Source: CAZPWF01 sp964610775 (lineage in GTDB: Bacteria; Patescibacteriota; Saccharimonadia; Saccharimonadales; JACQNP01). From it: a stretch of DNA of 64,000 bases. The translations under genes were made by a program, and so were the position numbers. Positions 16,992 to 26,554 of this stretch are shown here, one piece after another. Position 1 is the first letter of the stretch, and the number at the start of each line of letters is the position of its first letter. Location: positions 62,001-126,000 of the forward strand of contig CAZSZC010000001.1 in the NCBI GenBank assembly GCA_964610775.1. Direction: 5' to 3'. Below the pieces are notes generated by a model. That model had not been told where the DNA came from, did no database searches, and saw only the letters and a program-made list of their open reading frames with translations.

Positions 16992-16997
16992 ATAAGT

Positions 16998-18299
16998 ATG
17001 ATTGATATTCAGTACATTAGAGATAATCCAGAGATTGTAAAACAAAAATCTGAGCAAAAAGGGTACTCAGTTGACATAGATGAATTGCTTAGACTTGATG
17101 TTGATCGGAAGAAGTTGCAAGCACAGGTTGAGGAAGTACGAACACGTAGGAACTCTCATGCTCAGACTATAAAGCAGCAGGGTAAGCCTACAGCCGAACA
17201 GATAAAATATGGTGCGGCAATTAAGGCCGAGATGGAGAGGGTTAATTCTGAACTTACAGATGTTGACTCGAAGTGGCTAGAGCTTTTGAAGCTTGTGCCA
17301 AATATGCCCCTCGACGATGTTCCGGTGGGCAAGTCAGAGGATGAAAACGTCGTCACCAAAACGGTTGGCGAGCCAACGAAATTTGACTTTGAACCAAAAA
17401 ATCATGCCCAAATTGCTGAGGCTAGGGGGTGGCTGGATAAGGAGCGTGCTGCCAAGGTCGCTGGATCCAGGTTTGCCTATATAAAAGGTGATTTGGTTAA
17501 GCTGCAGTTTGCCATCGTACAATTTATAATGGATAAGCTATCTGACAGAGATTTTTTACGTGAAGTTATCAGTGAAAATAACCTACAGGTTTCCGATAAG
17601 CCATTTATACCAATCTTGCCACCTTTCATGATAAGAACTGAGCTTTATGATGCTATGGACAGATTAGAGCCACGTGATGATAGGTATAAAATTGAAGATG
17701 AGGATTTATGGCTACAGGGTAGTGCAGAGCATGTTTTGGGTAGTATGCATGCCGATGAAATACTCAACGAAACTGAGTTACCCTTAAGATATATTGGTTA
17801 TGCTTCGTCTTTTCGTCGCGAAGCTGGTACGTATGGAAAAGATATGGAAGGTATGTTCCGAATGCATCAGTTCGATAAATTGGAGATGGAGAGTCTGGGT
17901 TTTGGTGAGGCTGGCTTACAGGAGCACCTATTCCTGGTTGCGATTCAAGAAAAGATTATGCAAATGCTGGGTATTCCTTATGAGGTAATGAATAAATGCA
18001 CGGCTGATATTGGTAAACCGAATGCGCGTGGTGTTGATATTAACGCATGGCTACCTGGTCAACAAAAGTATCGCGAAACACACACTGCAGACTACATGAC
18101 CGACTATCAGTCTAGGCGCCTGAAAACACGCGTTCGTCGTAGTGATGGCAATGTTGAGCTTGTGCATACAAATGATGCTACCGCTTTACCGCTTAGCCGT
18201 GGCCCGATTGCAATAATAGAAAACTACCAGACAGAGAGTGGGACAGTAATAGTCCCCGACGTTTTGAAGCCGTACTTAAACAAAGGAGAATTGTCATGA
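16998..18299 (+). CDS. serS: Seryl-tRNA synthetase
   Basis: 433 residues, full length. N-terminal tRNA-binding coiled coil (about 28-105), then the class II core with motif 2 SSFRREAGTYGKDMEGMFRMH and the preceding EDLWLQGSAEH. Motif 3 lies in the C-terminal region around TNDATALPLSRGPIAIIENYQ. Charges tRNA(Ser). Its start lies 7 nt downstream of TATAAT with no SD. The stop overlaps the hpf start (ATGA). Confidence 0.95.
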   Translation: MIDIQYIRDNPEIVKQKSEQKGYSVDIDELLRLDVDRKKLQAQVEEVRTRRNSHAQTIKQQGKPTAEQIKYGAAIKAEMERVNSELTDVDSKWLELLKLVPNMPLDDVPVGKSEDENVVTKTVGEPTKFDFEPKNHAQIAEARGWLDKERAAKVAGSRFAYIKGDLVKLQFAIVQFIMDKLSDRDFLREVISENNLQVSDKPFIPILPPFMIRTELYDAMDRLEPRDDRYKIEDEDLWLQGSAEHVLGSMHADEILNETELPLRYIGYASSFRREAGTYGKDMEGMFRMHQFDKLEMESLGFGEAGLQEHLFLVAIQEKIMQMLGIPYEVMNKCTADIGKPNARGVDINAWLPGQQKYRETHTADYMTDYQSRRLKTRVRRSDGNVELVHTNDATALPLSRGPIAIIENYQTESGTVIVPDVLKPYLNKGELS

Positions 18300-18667
18300 T
18301 CAAAAAACTAGAAATTAATGGTGTCCATACAGTTCTGAACGACGACTTAAAGAAGTACATAACTAAGAAGATTGGCAAGCTCGATAAATACTTACCAAGG
18401 GCAGCCCGCGAAAGTGCTCATGTTGAGGTTTTTGTGAAAGAGTCAAAAATCAAGAACAAAAAACAGTGTACTTGTGAAGTTGTATTGCACTTACCTAGTG
18501 ACAATATTGTTATCAAAGAGAGTACGCTTAATATGTTTGCAGCTGTTGATATTGTTGAATCTAAGCTAAAAAATCAAATCAAGAAATACAAAGATTTGCA
18601 TGGCGTGCGGGCTGGGCGAAAAGATACTATTGTTCGCCGAGCGTTTGGTAAAATCGTAAAACGATAA
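18296..18667 (+). CDS. hpf: Ribosome hibernation promoting factor, short form (HPF/RaiA)
   Basis: 123 residues. Beta-alpha-beta-beta-beta-alpha S30AE domain (KKLEINGVHTVLNDDLKKYI, then DIVESKLKNQIKKYKDLH). The C-terminal dimerisation domain of long HPF is absent. It binds the 30S decoding centre and silences ribosomes in slow growth. Co-translation with serS through a four-base overlap would tie hibernation factor levels to a synthetase. Confidence 0.9.
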   Translation: MIKKLEINGVHTVLNDDLKKYITKKIGKLDKYLPRAARESAHVEVFVKESKIKNKKQCTCEVVLHLPSDNIVIKESTLNMFAAVDIVESKLKNQIKKYKDLHGVRAGRKDTIVRRAFGKIVKR

Positions 18668-18695
18668 ACTTTACAGTATAAAAATTGTCATAACA

Positions 18696-18718
18696 CTAAT
18701 GCTTGCAGGTGGCATTAG
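18696..18718 (+). promoter_or_regulatory. Inverted repeat CTAATG-N11-CATTAG, copy 1 (candidate operator)
   Basis: Arms CTAATG (18696-18701) and CATTAG (18713-18718), extended by C/G to seven pairs. The same arms with the same 11-base spacing flank the -10 box of the LysM gene at 55126-55148. It lies in the 88-base gap upstream of the gene at 18756, about 25 bases before its SD. Confidence 0.5.
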
Positions 18719-18755
18719 GTGGGCGTAAAGTTAATCCCAAATAAGGAGGCTGGAA

Positions 18756-19811
18756 GTGGAGCTAGGTCACGAAATTATAGAGGACAGGGAACCTGTGGTT
18801 TTTGATATCACTACTTTGCCTGAGGGATTTAATAAGGGGACTATTGATGAAATTCACGCGGCTTTTGTATTTGACCGAGTTGCTTTCGATGATGACTTAC
18901 ATACAGCTGTCGCTAGGCAACATGGCATAAATGAGCAGGGTGAATTAGATGTCAGGATGTTGGCAGCTACTGAGCATGTAGCTGATTATCTTAGAGATAA
19001 ACAGGATCAGCCTATGATATTGGTGGACACGGCGTTCGAGGAAAACAGTGAACGAGACTTTGTGTTTATGCATGGTTATATAGCTACAGTTGATAGTGTC
19101 GATGAACCCGTTGGTATGGTTAGGGGCTCTAGGGATAACAGAAAGCAGTCTGGAATTGCGGTTACCGAGGGTTTCACTAGACTACATGGATATTGTGATC
19201 AGAATGGAAGTTACAGGTCACAATATCTCACCGACCAGGATGGAAGTACGGCCGTGCCACTTTCGAGTCGTGAAATTGTTATTGGGTGGCCGGGTAAAGA
19301 CAGCCAGAGAGAAGAATTGAGTTTCAGGCAAGAAATAGTAGCTGGACAAGATATAGTTCCATGGATTGAAACAACCTTTTCGGAGGATAATCGCTACACT
19401 TTCTATATGGATGTCGTGCAGTCGATTGTTCGGCACAGAAACTCAAGTAAAGATTTGAGCGTCCTTGATTGCTTGCTCGTAGAACCATATGTAACCCTTG
19501 CTAAGCGTGAGCGCGACACCCTAAAAGATATTGAACAGACACTCAAAGGTTACGATTCAAAAGTTAATAACCTACGTAAAATGATTGATGGTGCAGTAGC
19601 TGAGGCCAATCTAACACTTGGCGAATTAGATTCGCAGTACAGAGACATAAAAGGAGTAGTACCTCAATCATCAGGCAGTTATCCTTTACCAATTACAAGC
19701 CCTTTGGACTCACCTTATGGTTCGCAACTAAAGGAGCGTCAATACGCTATTGATTGGTACCAAAATACTTTAGGGCCTCTCACTCTCCGGGCAGCTCAAA
19801 AAGAAGTTTAG
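18756..19811 (+). CDS. Hypothetical cytoplasmic protein
   Basis: 351 residues, acidic, no membrane helix or known motif. A helical, charged segment near 240-295 (LAKRERDTLKDIEQTLKGY) may be a coiled coil. The GTG start is secured by a full AAGGAGG SD six bases upstream, in contrast to the leaderless genes around it. The upstream gap carries an inverted repeat shared with the LysM gene at 55151, so the two may be co-regulated. Function unknown. Confidence 0.7.
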   Translation: MELGHEIIEDREPVVFDITTLPEGFNKGTIDEIHAAFVFDRVAFDDDLHTAVARQHGINEQGELDVRMLAATEHVADYLRDKQDQPMILVDTAFEENSERDFVFMHGYIATVDSVDEPVGMVRGSRDNRKQSGIAVTEGFTRLHGYCDQNGSYRSQYLTDQDGSTAVPLSSREIVIGWPGKDSQREELSFRQEIVAGQDIVPWIETTFSEDNRYTFYMDVVQSIVRHRNSSKDLSVLDCLLVEPYVTLAKRERDTLKDIEQTLKGYDSKVNNLRKMIDGAVAEANLTLGELDSQYRDIKGVVPQSSGSYPLPITSPLDSPYGSQLKERQYAIDWYQNTLGPLTLRAAQKEV

Positions 19812-19904
19812 ACTGTTGGTAAAATTACTGTGCACAATTGACCTCTATTAAGGTACAATAGGAGTATTATTTTGATCACAGTCAAATCTTAAAGAGGGAA
19901 TTAG

Positions 19905-22508
19905 GTGAAGAAAGTACTGAAACGGGTTTTGGGCGACCCACAAATCCGAACTATTAAGCGGCTTAAAAAGCGCGTTAAGGATATAAACGCACTAGGTCCT
20001 AAATATAAAAAGCTTTCCGATAAAAAGTTGGCTGAACAAACAGCTCTTCTGAAAAAAAGACTAGGGAAAGAATCATTAGATAAGATACTGCCAGACGCTT
20101 TCGCGGTCGTTCGCGAAGCTGCAACAAGGACACTTGGTCAGCGTCATTTCGATGTGCAGCTAATTGGTGGTATGGTGCTGCACGAAGGCAGTGTGGCTGA
20201 GATGAAGACCGGTGAGGGTAAAACACTAGTTGCCACCTTGCCAGTTTACCTAAACGCACTGACAGGCAAAGGTGTTCATGTCGTGACTGTTAACGACTAT
20301 TTAGCTCAACTTCACGCTGGTTGGATGGGTCAAGTATATGATTTTCTAGGTCTTAGTACAGCTGTAATTATTGCCGACGAATCGTATATATACGATGCCT
20401 CATACACTAATAATGATCACTACGATAAGCGCATGAAGCCGCTCAAGCCCTGTACTCGCCAAGAGGCATACAACGCCGATATAACCTATGGTACGAATAA
20501 TGAATTTGGATTTGATTACTTGCGAGACAACATGGTTCGTGAGGTTGATCAGTTGAGGCAAAGAGAACTGCATTATGCAATAGTAGACGAAGTAGACTCT
20601 ATACTTATAGATGAAGCGAGGACACCGCTTATTATTTCAGCTCCATCTGTAACTAGTGGTAATGCCTATGCGCAGTTTAGCAAAGTAGTCCGGCAGCTTA
20701 AAAAAGACGACGACTACGAAGTTGATGAAAAACGAAAATCAGTTGTTCTTACTGACGATGGTATTGAGCATGTTCAGAAGATTTTGGGTGTCGAAAGCTT
20801 ATACGGAACAGAAAATATTCGAACAATTTATCACCTTGAACAGGCACTAAAGGCTCAGGCGCTATTTAAACGAGATAAAGATTACGTAGTTACCAGTGAT
20901 GGCGAAGTCGTTATTGTGGATGAGTTTACCGGACGCCTTCTAAAGGGCAGACGATATAACGAAGGTCTACACCAAGCAATTGAGGCCAAAGAAGGTGTTG
21001 AAGTTCAAGAAGAGTCCATGACATTAGCCACTATTAGCTTTCAAAATTATTTCAGGTTATATGAAAAACTAGCAGGTATGACCGGAACAGCCCAAACCGA
21101 AAGCGAAGAGTTTCACCAAATATACGAATTAGACGTTGTTGAAGTCCCATCAAATAAGCCATTGGCGCGTATTGATCAGGCTGACCGTATATATAAGACG
21201 GAAATGGGCAAGTTTAAGGCCATAGTGCGAGAAGTCCAAAAACTACATCATAAAGGCCAACCGGTTCTTATTGGAACAGTATCGATTGAGCGAAACGAAG
21301 TGTTAAGTGGGTTACTTAAAAAGGCTAAGATTCCACACCAAGTACTAAATGCTAAGAGTAATGAAAAAGAAGCGGCAATTATTGCTAAAGCTGGCGAAAA
21401 GGGAGCAGTAACATTAGCCACAAACATTGCTGGTCGTGGTACGGATATTATGCTCGAAGAAAGCGTTAGGAAGCTGGGTGGATTGTTTGTGCTTGGTTCC
21501 GAAAGACACGAATCCAGGCGCATAGATAATCAGTTGCGTGGTCGCGCTGGCCGTCAGGGTGATCCTGGTATGACACAGTTTTATGTTAGTACCGAAGATG
21601 ACCTCATGCGTATTTTTGGTGGCGAAAGAATCGGGTCAATAATGGAACGCCTCGGTGTTGATGATGAAACGCCAATTGAAAATCGCGTAATCTCAAAGTC
21701 ACTTGAAGCTGCTCAGAAAAAGGTTGAGGGCTATAACTTCGATGCTCGAAAAAATGTGGTCCAGTACGACGATGTCATGAACCGCCACCGTAAAGCTACC
21801 TATACTATGCGCAAAGAAATACTCATGCAGACCGATATTAAAAAGCGCATAAAGCTGTTTATACAAGAGGAAGTGAAGAGGTTAGCAAATTCACCACTAC
21901 TCCTATCTGATAAGTTCGAAGAAGCTGTAACAAGTGTATTCCCGTTCGATGAGGATACCCTGGATAGGTTGTTTGATACTGAAGCAACGAAATTCGGTAA
22001 AGTACTAGAAACAGAAGCGTTAGAATTGTATGAATCTAGAGAGATGGCCTTTGGCGAAGAGGTTATGCGCAAGGTGGAAAGAGACATTTATCTCCAGATT
22101 CTCGACAATCTTTGGATGCAACATTTAGAAAACATGGATCATATGAAGGAAGGTATTCATTGGATCTCTGTCGGACAACGCGATCCGCTTGTTGAGTATC
22201 GTCGTCAAGCACAACACATGTTCGAAGAAATGCAGGAAAGTTTAAGACAAGAAGTCGTTAGAGCTGTGTTTAGTGCAGCGCCAGTAGATGAGGATGAGCT
22301 TGATGAGCCTATTGAGACGGAGCTTACCAAAGCTGCTCGTAAGTCGGTAAGTAATGCGGATCAGATAATTGAAGCCGAAGAATTCCACGAAACAGACTTT
22401 ATACCTCAACGCGTCGAACAAGCCGCAAATAAACAGGCGCATGACAAAATCAAAAAAGCTCGCAAGGCAGAGCGAAAGCGAAAAAAAGCAGGTAAGCGCC
22501 GTAAGTAG
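19905..22508 (+). CDS. secA: Preprotein translocase ATPase SecA
   Basis: 867 residues. DEAD motor with Walker A MKTGEGKTL (about residue 103), Walker B VDEVDSILIDEARTPLIIS, preprotein cross-linking domain, second motor half with NIAGRGTDIML and RGRAGRQGDPG, then the helical wing. The C-terminus is a basic tail (KKARKAERKRKK) with no zinc-binding CxCx8CH motif, so SecB-type docking is not expected. Drives secretion through SecYEG. GTG start after a purine-rich AGAGGGAA; a TACAAT box at 19854-19859 gives a leader of about 40 nt containing a small TTTGA/TCAAA hairpin. Confidence 0.96.
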   Translation: MKKVLKRVLGDPQIRTIKRLKKRVKDINALGPKYKKLSDKKLAEQTALLKKRLGKESLDKILPDAFAVVREAATRTLGQRHFDVQLIGGMVLHEGSVAEMKTGEGKTLVATLPVYLNALTGKGVHVVTVNDYLAQLHAGWMGQVYDFLGLSTAVIIADESYIYDASYTNNDHYDKRMKPLKPCTRQEAYNADITYGTNNEFGFDYLRDNMVREVDQLRQRELHYAIVDEVDSILIDEARTPLIISAPSVTSGNAYAQFSKVVRQLKKDDDYEVDEKRKSVVLTDDGIEHVQKILGVESLYGTENIRTIYHLEQALKAQALFKRDKDYVVTSDGEVVIVDEFTGRLLKGRRYNEGLHQAIEAKEGVEVQEESMTLATISFQNYFRLYEKLAGMTGTAQTESEEFHQIYELDVVEVPSNKPLARIDQADRIYKTEMGKFKAIVREVQKLHHKGQPVLIGTVSIERNEVLSGLLKKAKIPHQVLNAKSNEKEAAIIAKAGEKGAVTLATNIAGRGTDIMLEESVRKLGGLFVLGSERHESRRIDNQLRGRAGRQGDPGMTQFYVSTEDDLMRIFGGERIGSIMERLGVDDETPIENRVISKSLEAAQKKVEGYNFDARKNVVQYDDVMNRHRKATYTMRKEILMQTDIKKRIKLFIQEEVKRLANSPLLLSDKFEEAVTSVFPFDEDTLDRLFDTEATKFGKVLETEALELYESREMAFGEEVMRKVERDIYLQILDNLWMQHLENMDHMKEGIHWISVGQRDPLVEYRRQAQHMFEEMQESLRQEVVRAVFSAAPVDEDELDEPIETELTKAARKSVSNADQIIEAEEFHETDFIPQRVEQAANKQAHDKIKKARKAERKRKKAGKRRK

Positions 22509-22523
22509 CGGTCATATCAACAC

Positions 22524-23813
22524 ATGAAACACACAGTCAGTGAGGTTGATTTAAAAAATGGCGCCAAAGGTCTGTTTATTAATATTCCAGATGCAAGCGT
22601 CATGACCTTTGAAGTAAATTTTAGGGCCGGCGAATACCTTGTGTCGGAGGATAAGTGGGAAACGCCACATCTAATGGAGCATGTTCTGCTTGGCGCGAAC
22701 GAATTAATACCAAAGGCTCGTTTATTCCAAGCTGAGTTTGAGAAAAACGGAGCATATAGCAATGCTAGCACTGGGACTTACGATATTAATTATGAAGCTG
22801 AGTGTGCTGATTTTGAATGGGATCGCGTAGCAAGTATGTTGCTGACGGCAATCAGTAAACCACTTTTTTTACAGGAAGAGTTTGATGCTGAATATGGCAA
22901 TGTAGTCGAGGAGCTTAACGCAAGATCGAATAACCATTTTCGACACTTAAGCTTAGCCCTAAGGGGGGAGTATGGCTACAAAGTTCTTACAGATCAAAAA
23001 AGATTAGAACTCATAGAGAACGTCAAACTAGATGACATAAAACAGCACTATGAGACCACTCATGTTTCTACCAATATGCGCTTCATAATCGCTGGCAAAC
23101 TGAATCCAAAACGAAAAAAAATACTAACAGAACTACTTGATAATATTGAGCTGCCTCGTGGCAACAAGCGTTTTATTTTACCCAACGAAACCCCAAAATC
23201 ACTCAAGAAGCCACTATATTTGCATAATAATACAATTGATAACATGTATTTTTACATAGACACTTTTATGCGTAGAAAAATGACCAATGAGGAATCCGAT
23301 GCCCTAAGCCTTATCAATACTATGCTAACGGAGACGCTGTATTCGCGAATATTGGGTGAAGCGCGCGAACATGGCTTGGTATATCATATGAGTTCCGGAA
23401 TCGGTCAATCAAAGTCTAGTGCAAACTGGTGGTTTGGTGCACAAATCATGCCCAAGAATGCAGAGAGGCTATTTTCGATAATTAATAGGGAATTAACCAA
23501 AGTGTTTGATGCTGATATTTCAAAAAACGATATTGTAGCAGCTAAGCAGTATTCACTTGGTCGTTATCAACGTAGTGGCCAGACAGTTTCTGGTGTTGCA
23601 GCTGGTTATGCCAACAGATATTTTTTCGATGGTTACATCGAAGATTATTATCAATTTCCAGAACGCATCGAGGCGGTTGATAGAGATAAAATTGTTGAGA
23701 TATCAAAAAACTTATTCCGAGAAAATGTATGGGGTATGGGAGTTTTAGGTAGTTGCGGTAACGAGTTTGTCGATAATCTTGTCCCAGATATAGAATCTCT
23801 CTGGCTAGATTGA
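22524..23813 (+). CDS. M16-family zinc peptidase
   Basis: 429 residues, the size of one M16B chain. Inverted zinc motif HLMEH at residues 49-53, with the third zinc ligand Glu129 or Glu130 in VVEELN about 76 residues later, as the family requires. The C-terminal half carries the inactive-like partner lobe with SGQTVSGVAAGYANRYF. Probably degrades peptides in the cytoplasm. It follows secA by 15 bases, so it may share its mRNA; a role in clearing signal peptides is speculation. Confidence 0.88.
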   Translation: MKHTVSEVDLKNGAKGLFINIPDASVMTFEVNFRAGEYLVSEDKWETPHLMEHVLLGANELIPKARLFQAEFEKNGAYSNASTGTYDINYEAECADFEWDRVASMLLTAISKPLFLQEEFDAEYGNVVEELNARSNNHFRHLSLALRGEYGYKVLTDQKRLELIENVKLDDIKQHYETTHVSTNMRFIIAGKLNPKRKKILTELLDNIELPRGNKRFILPNETPKSLKKPLYLHNNTIDNMYFYIDTFMRRKMTNEESDALSLINTMLTETLYSRILGEAREHGLVYHMSSGIGQSKSSANWWFGAQIMPKNAERLFSIINRELTKVFDADISKNDIVAAKQYSLGRYQRSGQTVSGVAAGYANRYFFDGYIEDYYQFPERIEAVDRDKIVEISKNLFRENVWGMGVLGSCGNEFVDNLVPDIESLWLD

Positions 23814-23878
23814 TATTACTGCTTATGTTAGTATTCTCTTAATACATAAGTTAATAGTCTAAAAACATAAATAATAAT

Positions 23879-25078
23879 ATGGACCCAAATCAAAGTCCCC
23901 AGCAAAACCAGCAGCCAGAGCAACAGCCAGTTTCTCCTGTGCTAGCCCAGGCGCAACAGCCACAAGTAGTAGACAATGCTCAGCCACTACCACAACAGGT
24001 TATACAGCCTTCTGCTCAGCCAGTAGTTAATAATCCCCAAGTTATAACACCAGCACCGTCAATTCAAGCGTCTGAAGGTTTGCCTTTGTCGGACCAGTCG
24101 CAAGTCGTGCAGCAACCTGGTCAGGTTCAGGCTAACCCAACTACCGCGCCAAGTGTAATTATAGATCAACCAATACAAGCAGCTCCTGATAACAGTGCTG
24201 GTTTATCAAATCAGCCACCGGTAGTTACGGCTATGCCTGGGCTAGCTACTCAGCCAGTAGCTCCTTCTTTAGGGGTTTCAGCTCCTGTGGCGCCACAAAA
24301 TAATGAAACGTCCAATAAAAAGACCCCTCTTGTGACACTAGCGGCCCAGCTAACTTTTAGGGGTTCTGAAGAGCAAAAACCTAAAAGTCTAATCGCGAAA
24401 ATATTTGGAATCATTATGATTATTATTGCTCTGGCTGCAAGTGCAGGCTGTATATATGCAACACAGCATATTAAAGGTGCTCGGCAAGCTATCAAAGAAT
24501 ACTCTAACCCCTATGCTGCGAAGAAGGAATCTGACACTAAAAAAGCTATCAAAGAAAGTGGCCCCGATACTCAAAAACTAAATGGTGACAAGCTTGATTT
24601 ATCTAAACTATTCGAGGCAAGCATTGCCGAGCACGCTCAGGATATAAAAGGAAAAGTTAAAGAGCAAATTAATATTTCAGACGGGGTAAGTTTTGCTGTT
24701 ACAGGTATTGAAAGAGGGTGGAGTACGGGAGATGATTATTACAAGCCCAGTAAGAATAAAGAATACATAAAAGTAGCTGTGACTGCGGGATATCGTGGCA
24801 AAACCGGTAGTGGGTCTGTTTCAGATTCTAGCTTCAAGTTACTCAACTCTAAAGGTGGCCTGCAAGATAATAGATATCTAAGCGATAAATTATTGCCAGA
24901 CAATGAGCTTTCATCCGGGTCTACCACACTTAACCCAGGAGATGCACATAGTGGCTGGGTAGTTTATGAAATTGATAAAGGTGAACAAGTGACCTTGGTT
25001 TATGAGAAAAAGGGCTATAGTTATGCAGATGGAACGAGTAAAGAGTTTATTATGAAAGGATCGGTGGAGTTGAAATGA
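23879..25078 (+). CDS. Membrane-anchored PQ-rich protein with DUF4352-like domain
   Basis: 399 residues. A long Pro/Gln/Ala/Val-rich disordered segment (1-145), a membrane helix (about 175-195), and a C-terminal extracytoplasmic beta domain (about 260-395) with the layout of DUF4352 (ISDGVSFAVTGIERGW, LNPGDAHSGWVVYEI). DUF4352 proteins are surface proteins of Gram-positive-like cells. The low-complexity half is inside the cytoplasm if the helix is a type II anchor. Stop overlaps the next start (ATGA). Confidence 0.72.
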   Translation: MDPNQSPQQNQQPEQQPVSPVLAQAQQPQVVDNAQPLPQQVIQPSAQPVVNNPQVITPAPSIQASEGLPLSDQSQVVQQPGQVQANPTTAPSVIIDQPIQAAPDNSAGLSNQPPVVTAMPGLATQPVAPSLGVSAPVAPQNNETSNKKTPLVTLAAQLTFRGSEEQKPKSLIAKIFGIIMIIIALAASAGCIYATQHIKGARQAIKEYSNPYAAKKESDTKKAIKESGPDTQKLNGDKLDLSKLFEASIAEHAQDIKGKVKEQINISDGVSFAVTGIERGWSTGDDYYKPSKNKEYIKVAVTAGYRGKTGSGSVSDSSFKLLNSKGGLQDNRYLSDKLLPDNELSSGSTTLNPGDAHSGWVVYEIDKGEQVTLVYEKKGYSYADGTSKEFIMKGSVELK

Positions 25079-25413
25079 TACTGACTGCACTAATATTCGC
25101 GGCATCAAAGTTTGAGCCATACAAAGTTGATCTAGATCCGCAGTTTGTAATACCAATATTTTACTTTGTGCCTCTACTTATTTGTGCGCTGCTTCATAAA
25201 TATTCACCTAAGATAATATATGCAATAGTAGGAGTTATTTTTACTGCGTGTGCAGCCTACCTCGCCTATATACTCTATCTTGACTACGCAATCTGGAAGT
25301 TTGTTATGCCTGTAATTGTGGTTTTTGGCGGCCTATCTGGACTGTCAGGTTGGATAAGATTCCTAATGAAAAAAATTAAAAACATTGGTGATGACGACTC
25401 TTACTTTAGCTAA
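25075..25413 (+). CDS. Small multi-pass membrane protein
   Basis: 112 residues with three or four hydrophobic segments and no recognisable motif. Translation is coupled to the PQ-rich DUF4352-like gene by a four-base overlap, so the products may act together in the membrane. Function unknown. Confidence 0.65.
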   Translation: MILTALIFAASKFEPYKVDLDPQFVIPIFYFVPLLICALLHKYSPKIIYAIVGVIFTACAAYLAYILYLDYAIWKFVMPVIVVFGGLSGLSGWIRFLMKKIKNIGDDDSYFS

Positions 25414-25430
25414 TCAAATCGTAGCACTGG

Positions 25431-25436
25431 TATAAT
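25431..25436 (+). promoter_or_regulatory. Extended -10 box of prfB (near-leaderless)
   Basis: TGGTATAAT: TATAAT preceded by a TG-type extension, ending 11 nt before ATG 25447. No SD follows. Confidence 0.55.
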
Positions 25437-25446
25437 TTAATATATA

Positions 25447-26532
25447 ATGCACGAAATTTCTAAGAAAGCTGGCGAGTTAGTCGGTCAGGTTGATGTAGTT
25501 GTACAGCAGCTGGACTTGGCGAAACTAGAAAATGACCTTGAAGCTTTGCGCAGTAAATCGCAAGCTCCTGATTTTTGGGATAATTCCGATTACGCTCAAG
25601 CAACTATGAAGCGTATTAGTAAGCTTGAATCACGAATTGAACCATGGAGAAAGTTGCAGACTGAACTTAGTGAAGTCTCAGATCTAGCTGCTATGAACGA
25701 TGACTCCGTAGAGGGATTGTTAGAAAAACAATTGGGTGACATACAATCAAAGTTCGATGAACTAAAGCGAGGGCTTCAATTTTCTGGACCCTACGATGAT
25801 AGTGATGCAATAGTCGGAATATACGCTGGGGCAGGTGGTACTGACGCTCAAGATTGGGCGCAAATGTTGTTAAGGATGTACGTTAGATGGACTGAGGCGC
25901 AGGGATATAATATTAAGATGATAGATGAGTCGGCCGGTGAAGAAGCTGGTATAAAAAGTGCCACATTTGAGATCGAAGGCAAATATATGTTCGGTAAGCT
26001 AAAAGGCGAGCATGGAGTACATAGGTTAGTGCGGTTAAGTCCGTTTAATGCTGATAACTTACGTCAAACAAGTTTTGCAAAAGTTGAAGTTATGCCAAAG
26101 ATTGATAGTCCTGAGACATTGGTAATTGACGAAAAGGACCTGAAAATAGATGTCTATCGCAGTGGTGGACATGGAGGTCAGAGTGTTAATACAACTGATT
26201 CGGCTGTAAGAATAACTCATCTACCAACTGGTCTGGTTGTGGCTATACAAAATGAAAGATCGCAATTGCAAAACAAGGAAACAGCATTAACAATTTTGCG
26301 TTCACGTCTGGCTCAATTACAAATAGAGCAGCACGCTGAAAAAGTATCAGAGCTAAAAGGTCCAAATCAGTCGGCAGAATGGGGCAATCAGATTCGTAGC
26401 TACGTGCTGCATCCATATAAGCAGGTAAAAGACTTGCGTTCAAAGTACGAAACTAGTGACGCAGAAGGTGTTCTGGACGGAAAGCTCGATGAGCTCATAA
26501 AAGCATATCTAGAATCAACCCTTGCTCACTAA
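25447..26532 (+). CDS. prfB: Peptide chain release factor 2
   Basis: 361 residues. The stop-codon recognition tripeptide SPF (198-200) identifies RF2, which reads UAA and UGA. The peptidyl-tRNA hydrolysis motif GGQ is at 243-245. The reading frame is continuous; the programmed +1 frameshift with in-frame UGA seen in many prfB genes is absent, so autoregulation by that route is lost. The presence of RF2 agrees with UGA being a stop codon here. It precedes ftsE, as in many bacteria. Confidence 0.95.
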   Translation: MHEISKKAGELVGQVDVVVQQLDLAKLENDLEALRSKSQAPDFWDNSDYAQATMKRISKLESRIEPWRKLQTELSEVSDLAAMNDDSVEGLLEKQLGDIQSKFDELKRGLQFSGPYDDSDAIVGIYAGAGGTDAQDWAQMLLRMYVRWTEAQGYNIKMIDESAGEEAGIKSATFEIEGKYMFGKLKGEHGVHRLVRLSPFNADNLRQTSFAKVEVMPKIDSPETLVIDEKDLKIDVYRSGGHGGQSVNTTDSAVRITHLPTGLVVAIQNERSQLQNKETALTILRSRLAQLQIEQHAEKVSELKGPNQSAEWGNQIRSYVLHPYKQVKDLRSKYETSDAEGVLDGKLDELIKAYLESTLAH

Positions 26533-26540
26533 TGATTTGC

Positions 26541-26546
26541 TATAAT
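26541..26546 (+). promoter_or_regulatory. -10 box of the ftsE-ftsX operon (near-leaderless)
   Basis: TATAAT ending 9 nt before ATG 26555; it lies in the 22-base gap after prfB, so ftsEX has a promoter separate from prfB. Confidence 0.6.
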
Positions 26547-26554
26547 GCTTATAC

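Noticed and set aside
3158..18299. UGA recoding as in Gracilibacteria or Absconditabacteria
   Set aside because: Several genes end naturally at TGA (for example 3160, 13652, 18299), continuing would give nonsense, and an RF2 gene is present.
25447..25560. Programmed frameshift in prfB
   Set aside because: The frame is open from ATG to the end and no in-frame UGA or slippery CUU-UGA is present.
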